DNA of 6,865 nt from an uncultured Ruminococcus sp. (GTDB lineage Bacteria > Bacillota > Clostridia > Oscillospirales > Ruminococcaceae): contig CAMWUB010000075.1 in assembly GCA_947177345.1 (NCBI GenBank), positions 1 to 6,865 of the forward strand, read 5' to 3'. Under the pieces are notes generated by a model. The model made no database searches. It had not been told where the DNA came from and saw only the letters and a list, made by a program, of their open reading frames with translations. Positions within the stretch are counted from its first letter, which is position 1. The number at the start of each line of letters is the position of its first letter. Below are positions 5,946 through 6,865 of this stretch, one piece after another. The position numbers were made by a program, and so were the translations under genes.

Positions 5946-6578
5946 ATGTGTTTTCCGGATAACTCAAAGGTTGTTACAGTGAAGGCAAATATTATTGAGG
6001 ATTTGACGGATAATTACAAGGTATTCCTTGATGATACCGCACTTTGTGAAATCTATGATAATAATCAGGGTGTATCGCTGATTGATAATATGTATAGTTC
6101 CGGAAAACATTTTATAATTCCTCTCAGGGCGGTGGATTCTTTACAGAATGGTCTGCTTGATATGTCATCTGCTTCGTATAAAATACGGAAAGGCATAATA
6201 AATTTACAGATGTTACAGAATCGTGGTGTATCTGAAATAAGAGGCGAAAAGGGTGATATTAATATAATAACTACTCTTGTATCGGTTTTCGTTAAGTTCA
6301 AATTTGTTTACCGTCTGGCACTTATCACTCAGAACAGAAAACTTGCTAAATCTATATTGAACCTCAATAACGCTGAAATCGGTGGTTTTCAGATACTTGT
6401 ATTTTATCTGTCTACAGACGGCACTTTACATAAATGGGATATATCAGATGATAATTCCCTTTATTATGAAGTTTCCGGTGATTATACAGATTCAGATGAA
6501 AACGAATATGATAATAATAATGAGCAGGCAGAAGAAAACAGTAGGTTATCCATTCTTCAGGAATGGGAAATAATTTGA
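5946..6578 (+). CDS. PIN-like domain protein (first of two tandem paralogues)
   Basis: Read from ATG 5946 this is a 210-aa protein with PIN-domain (metal-dependent RNase fold) features. An early strand ends in acid, YKVFLDDTAL (D29/D30); a second strand and helix carry IIPLRAVDSL (D64); a third acidic site is GDINII (D104); and a strand reads LALITQNRKLAKSIL. The usual ITQD acid is N130 here, so activity may be reduced. The C-terminus has an acidic N/E/D-rich tail (~182-198). It aligns without gaps to the next protein over residues 24-66, so the two are paralogues. The start is unsure: ATG 5946 has no ribosome binding site, while GTG 5979 has AAAGG (5966-5970) 8 nt upstream and would shorten the protein by 11 residues. 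The frame is also open back to the stop of the XRE gene. The PIN call is by pattern only; the exact family is not recognised. Confidence 0.68.
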   Translation: MCFPDNSKVVTVKANIIEDLTDNYKVFLDDTALCEIYDNNQGVSLIDNMYSSGKHFIIPLRAVDSLQNGLLDMSSASYKIRKGIINLQMLQNRGVSEIRGEKGDINIITTLVSVFVKFKFVYRLALITQNRKLAKSILNLNNAEIGGFQILVFYLSTDGTLHKWDISDDNSLYYEVSGDYTDSDENEYDNNNEQAEENSRLSILQEWEII

Positions 6579-6596
6579 TGAAAACAGGAGGATTAT

Positions 6597-6865
6597 ATGG
6601 CTATAAACAATTATTCTGAAATAGAAAAATCAAAAAATGAAATGGAACAGTATGTAAAGGAAGGTTATAAAATATTCATAGATACCTGTAGTCTTCTGGA
6701 AGATTCAGCTGACGCTTTCTGGCAGAATATCGCACCTTATCTTCAGATATACGATTCAAAAATAATAATTCCGTTCAGATGTATTGAAGAACTTATGAAA
6801 CATCAGAATAATACTTCAGACCCTGCTCTTAGAAAAAAGGCTATACATAGTCTTACAATCTGTAT
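6597..6865 (+). CDS. PIN-like domain protein, second paralogue (3' truncated by window)
   Basis: ATG 6597 follows AGGAGG (6586-6591) by 5 nt and lies 18 nt after the previous stop, so it is almost certainly in the same operon. The 89 visible residues resemble the first half of a PIN domain: YKIFIDTCSLLE (24-35, D29), then KIIIPFRCIEELMKH (55-69, E64/E65), then a basic helix (ALRKKAIHSL). These motifs align gap-free with the upstream protein at the same residue numbers, and this copy has the more canonical sequence (FIDTCSLLE, IEEL). PIN domains usually cut RNA with Mg2+/Mn2+ bound by three or four acidic residues; the later ones lie beyond base 6865. It could be a toxin-type or a housekeeping/stress RNase; no antitoxin other than the XRE protein is visible. 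The gene call is strong, function inferred. Confidence 0.75.
   Translation, partial: MAINNYSEIEKSKNEMEQYVKEGYKIFIDTCSLLEDSADAFWQNIAPYLQIYDSKIIIPFRCIEELMKHQNNTSDPALRKKAIHSLTIC

Noticed and set aside
1..6865. tRNA, rRNA, CRISPR arrays, insertion sequences and riboswitches
   Set aside because: No cloverleaf, regularly spaced repeats, transposase-like protein, terminal inverted repeats with target duplications, or leader long enough for a riboswitch was seen.

Overview
The window is AT-rich DNA with strong Shine-Dalgarno sites (AAAGGAGG, AGGAGG), consensus sigma-A promoters with 17-bp spacers, and short 5' leaders. This points to a low-GC Firmicute, most likely a Clostridia/Oscillospiraceae (Ruminococcus-like) bacterium. 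The assignment rests on style and protein flavour, not on a marker gene.

Region 1 (1-1911, + strand) is the distal end of an ABC-transporter/two-component operon. It holds the last codons of an ABC ATPase, an ABC-2 type permease that overlaps it by 8 nt, and a small histidine kinase, closed by a clear rho-independent terminator. The partner response regulator is not in the window and is expected upstream. Region 2 (1919-3239, + strand) is a monocistronic gene for an unrecognised, probably all-helical cytosolic protein of 397 aa. It has its own promoter, a TTG start and a 10-bp inverted repeat just upstream of the -35 box, and it ends at a hairpin shared with the convergent operon.

Region 3 (3259-5433, - strand) is a tightly packed three-gene operon: an aldo/keto reductase with a C-terminal pair of 4Fe-4S motifs, a membrane protein resembling an ECF-transporter substrate-binding (S) component, and a DUF1893 protein. 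The promoter upstream of the reductase is near-consensus. The arrangement suggests uptake of a small metabolite coupled to its chemical processing, but the substrate cannot be read from the sequence.

Region 4 (5512-6865, + strand) is the most unusual part. A perfect consensus promoter with overlapping dyad and direct-repeat elements drives a small XRE-type DNA-binding protein, followed by two tandem paralogous PIN-like (putative RNase) proteins; the second is cut by the window edge. The first PIN-like gene is in the same reading frame as the XRE gene with a single TAA between them. The pair could therefore be a nonsense-split XRE-PIN fusion, a readthrough pair, or two genes with poor initiation for the second. 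The XRE-PIN-PIN locus is the best candidate here for an under-described system, and its downstream part lies outside the window.
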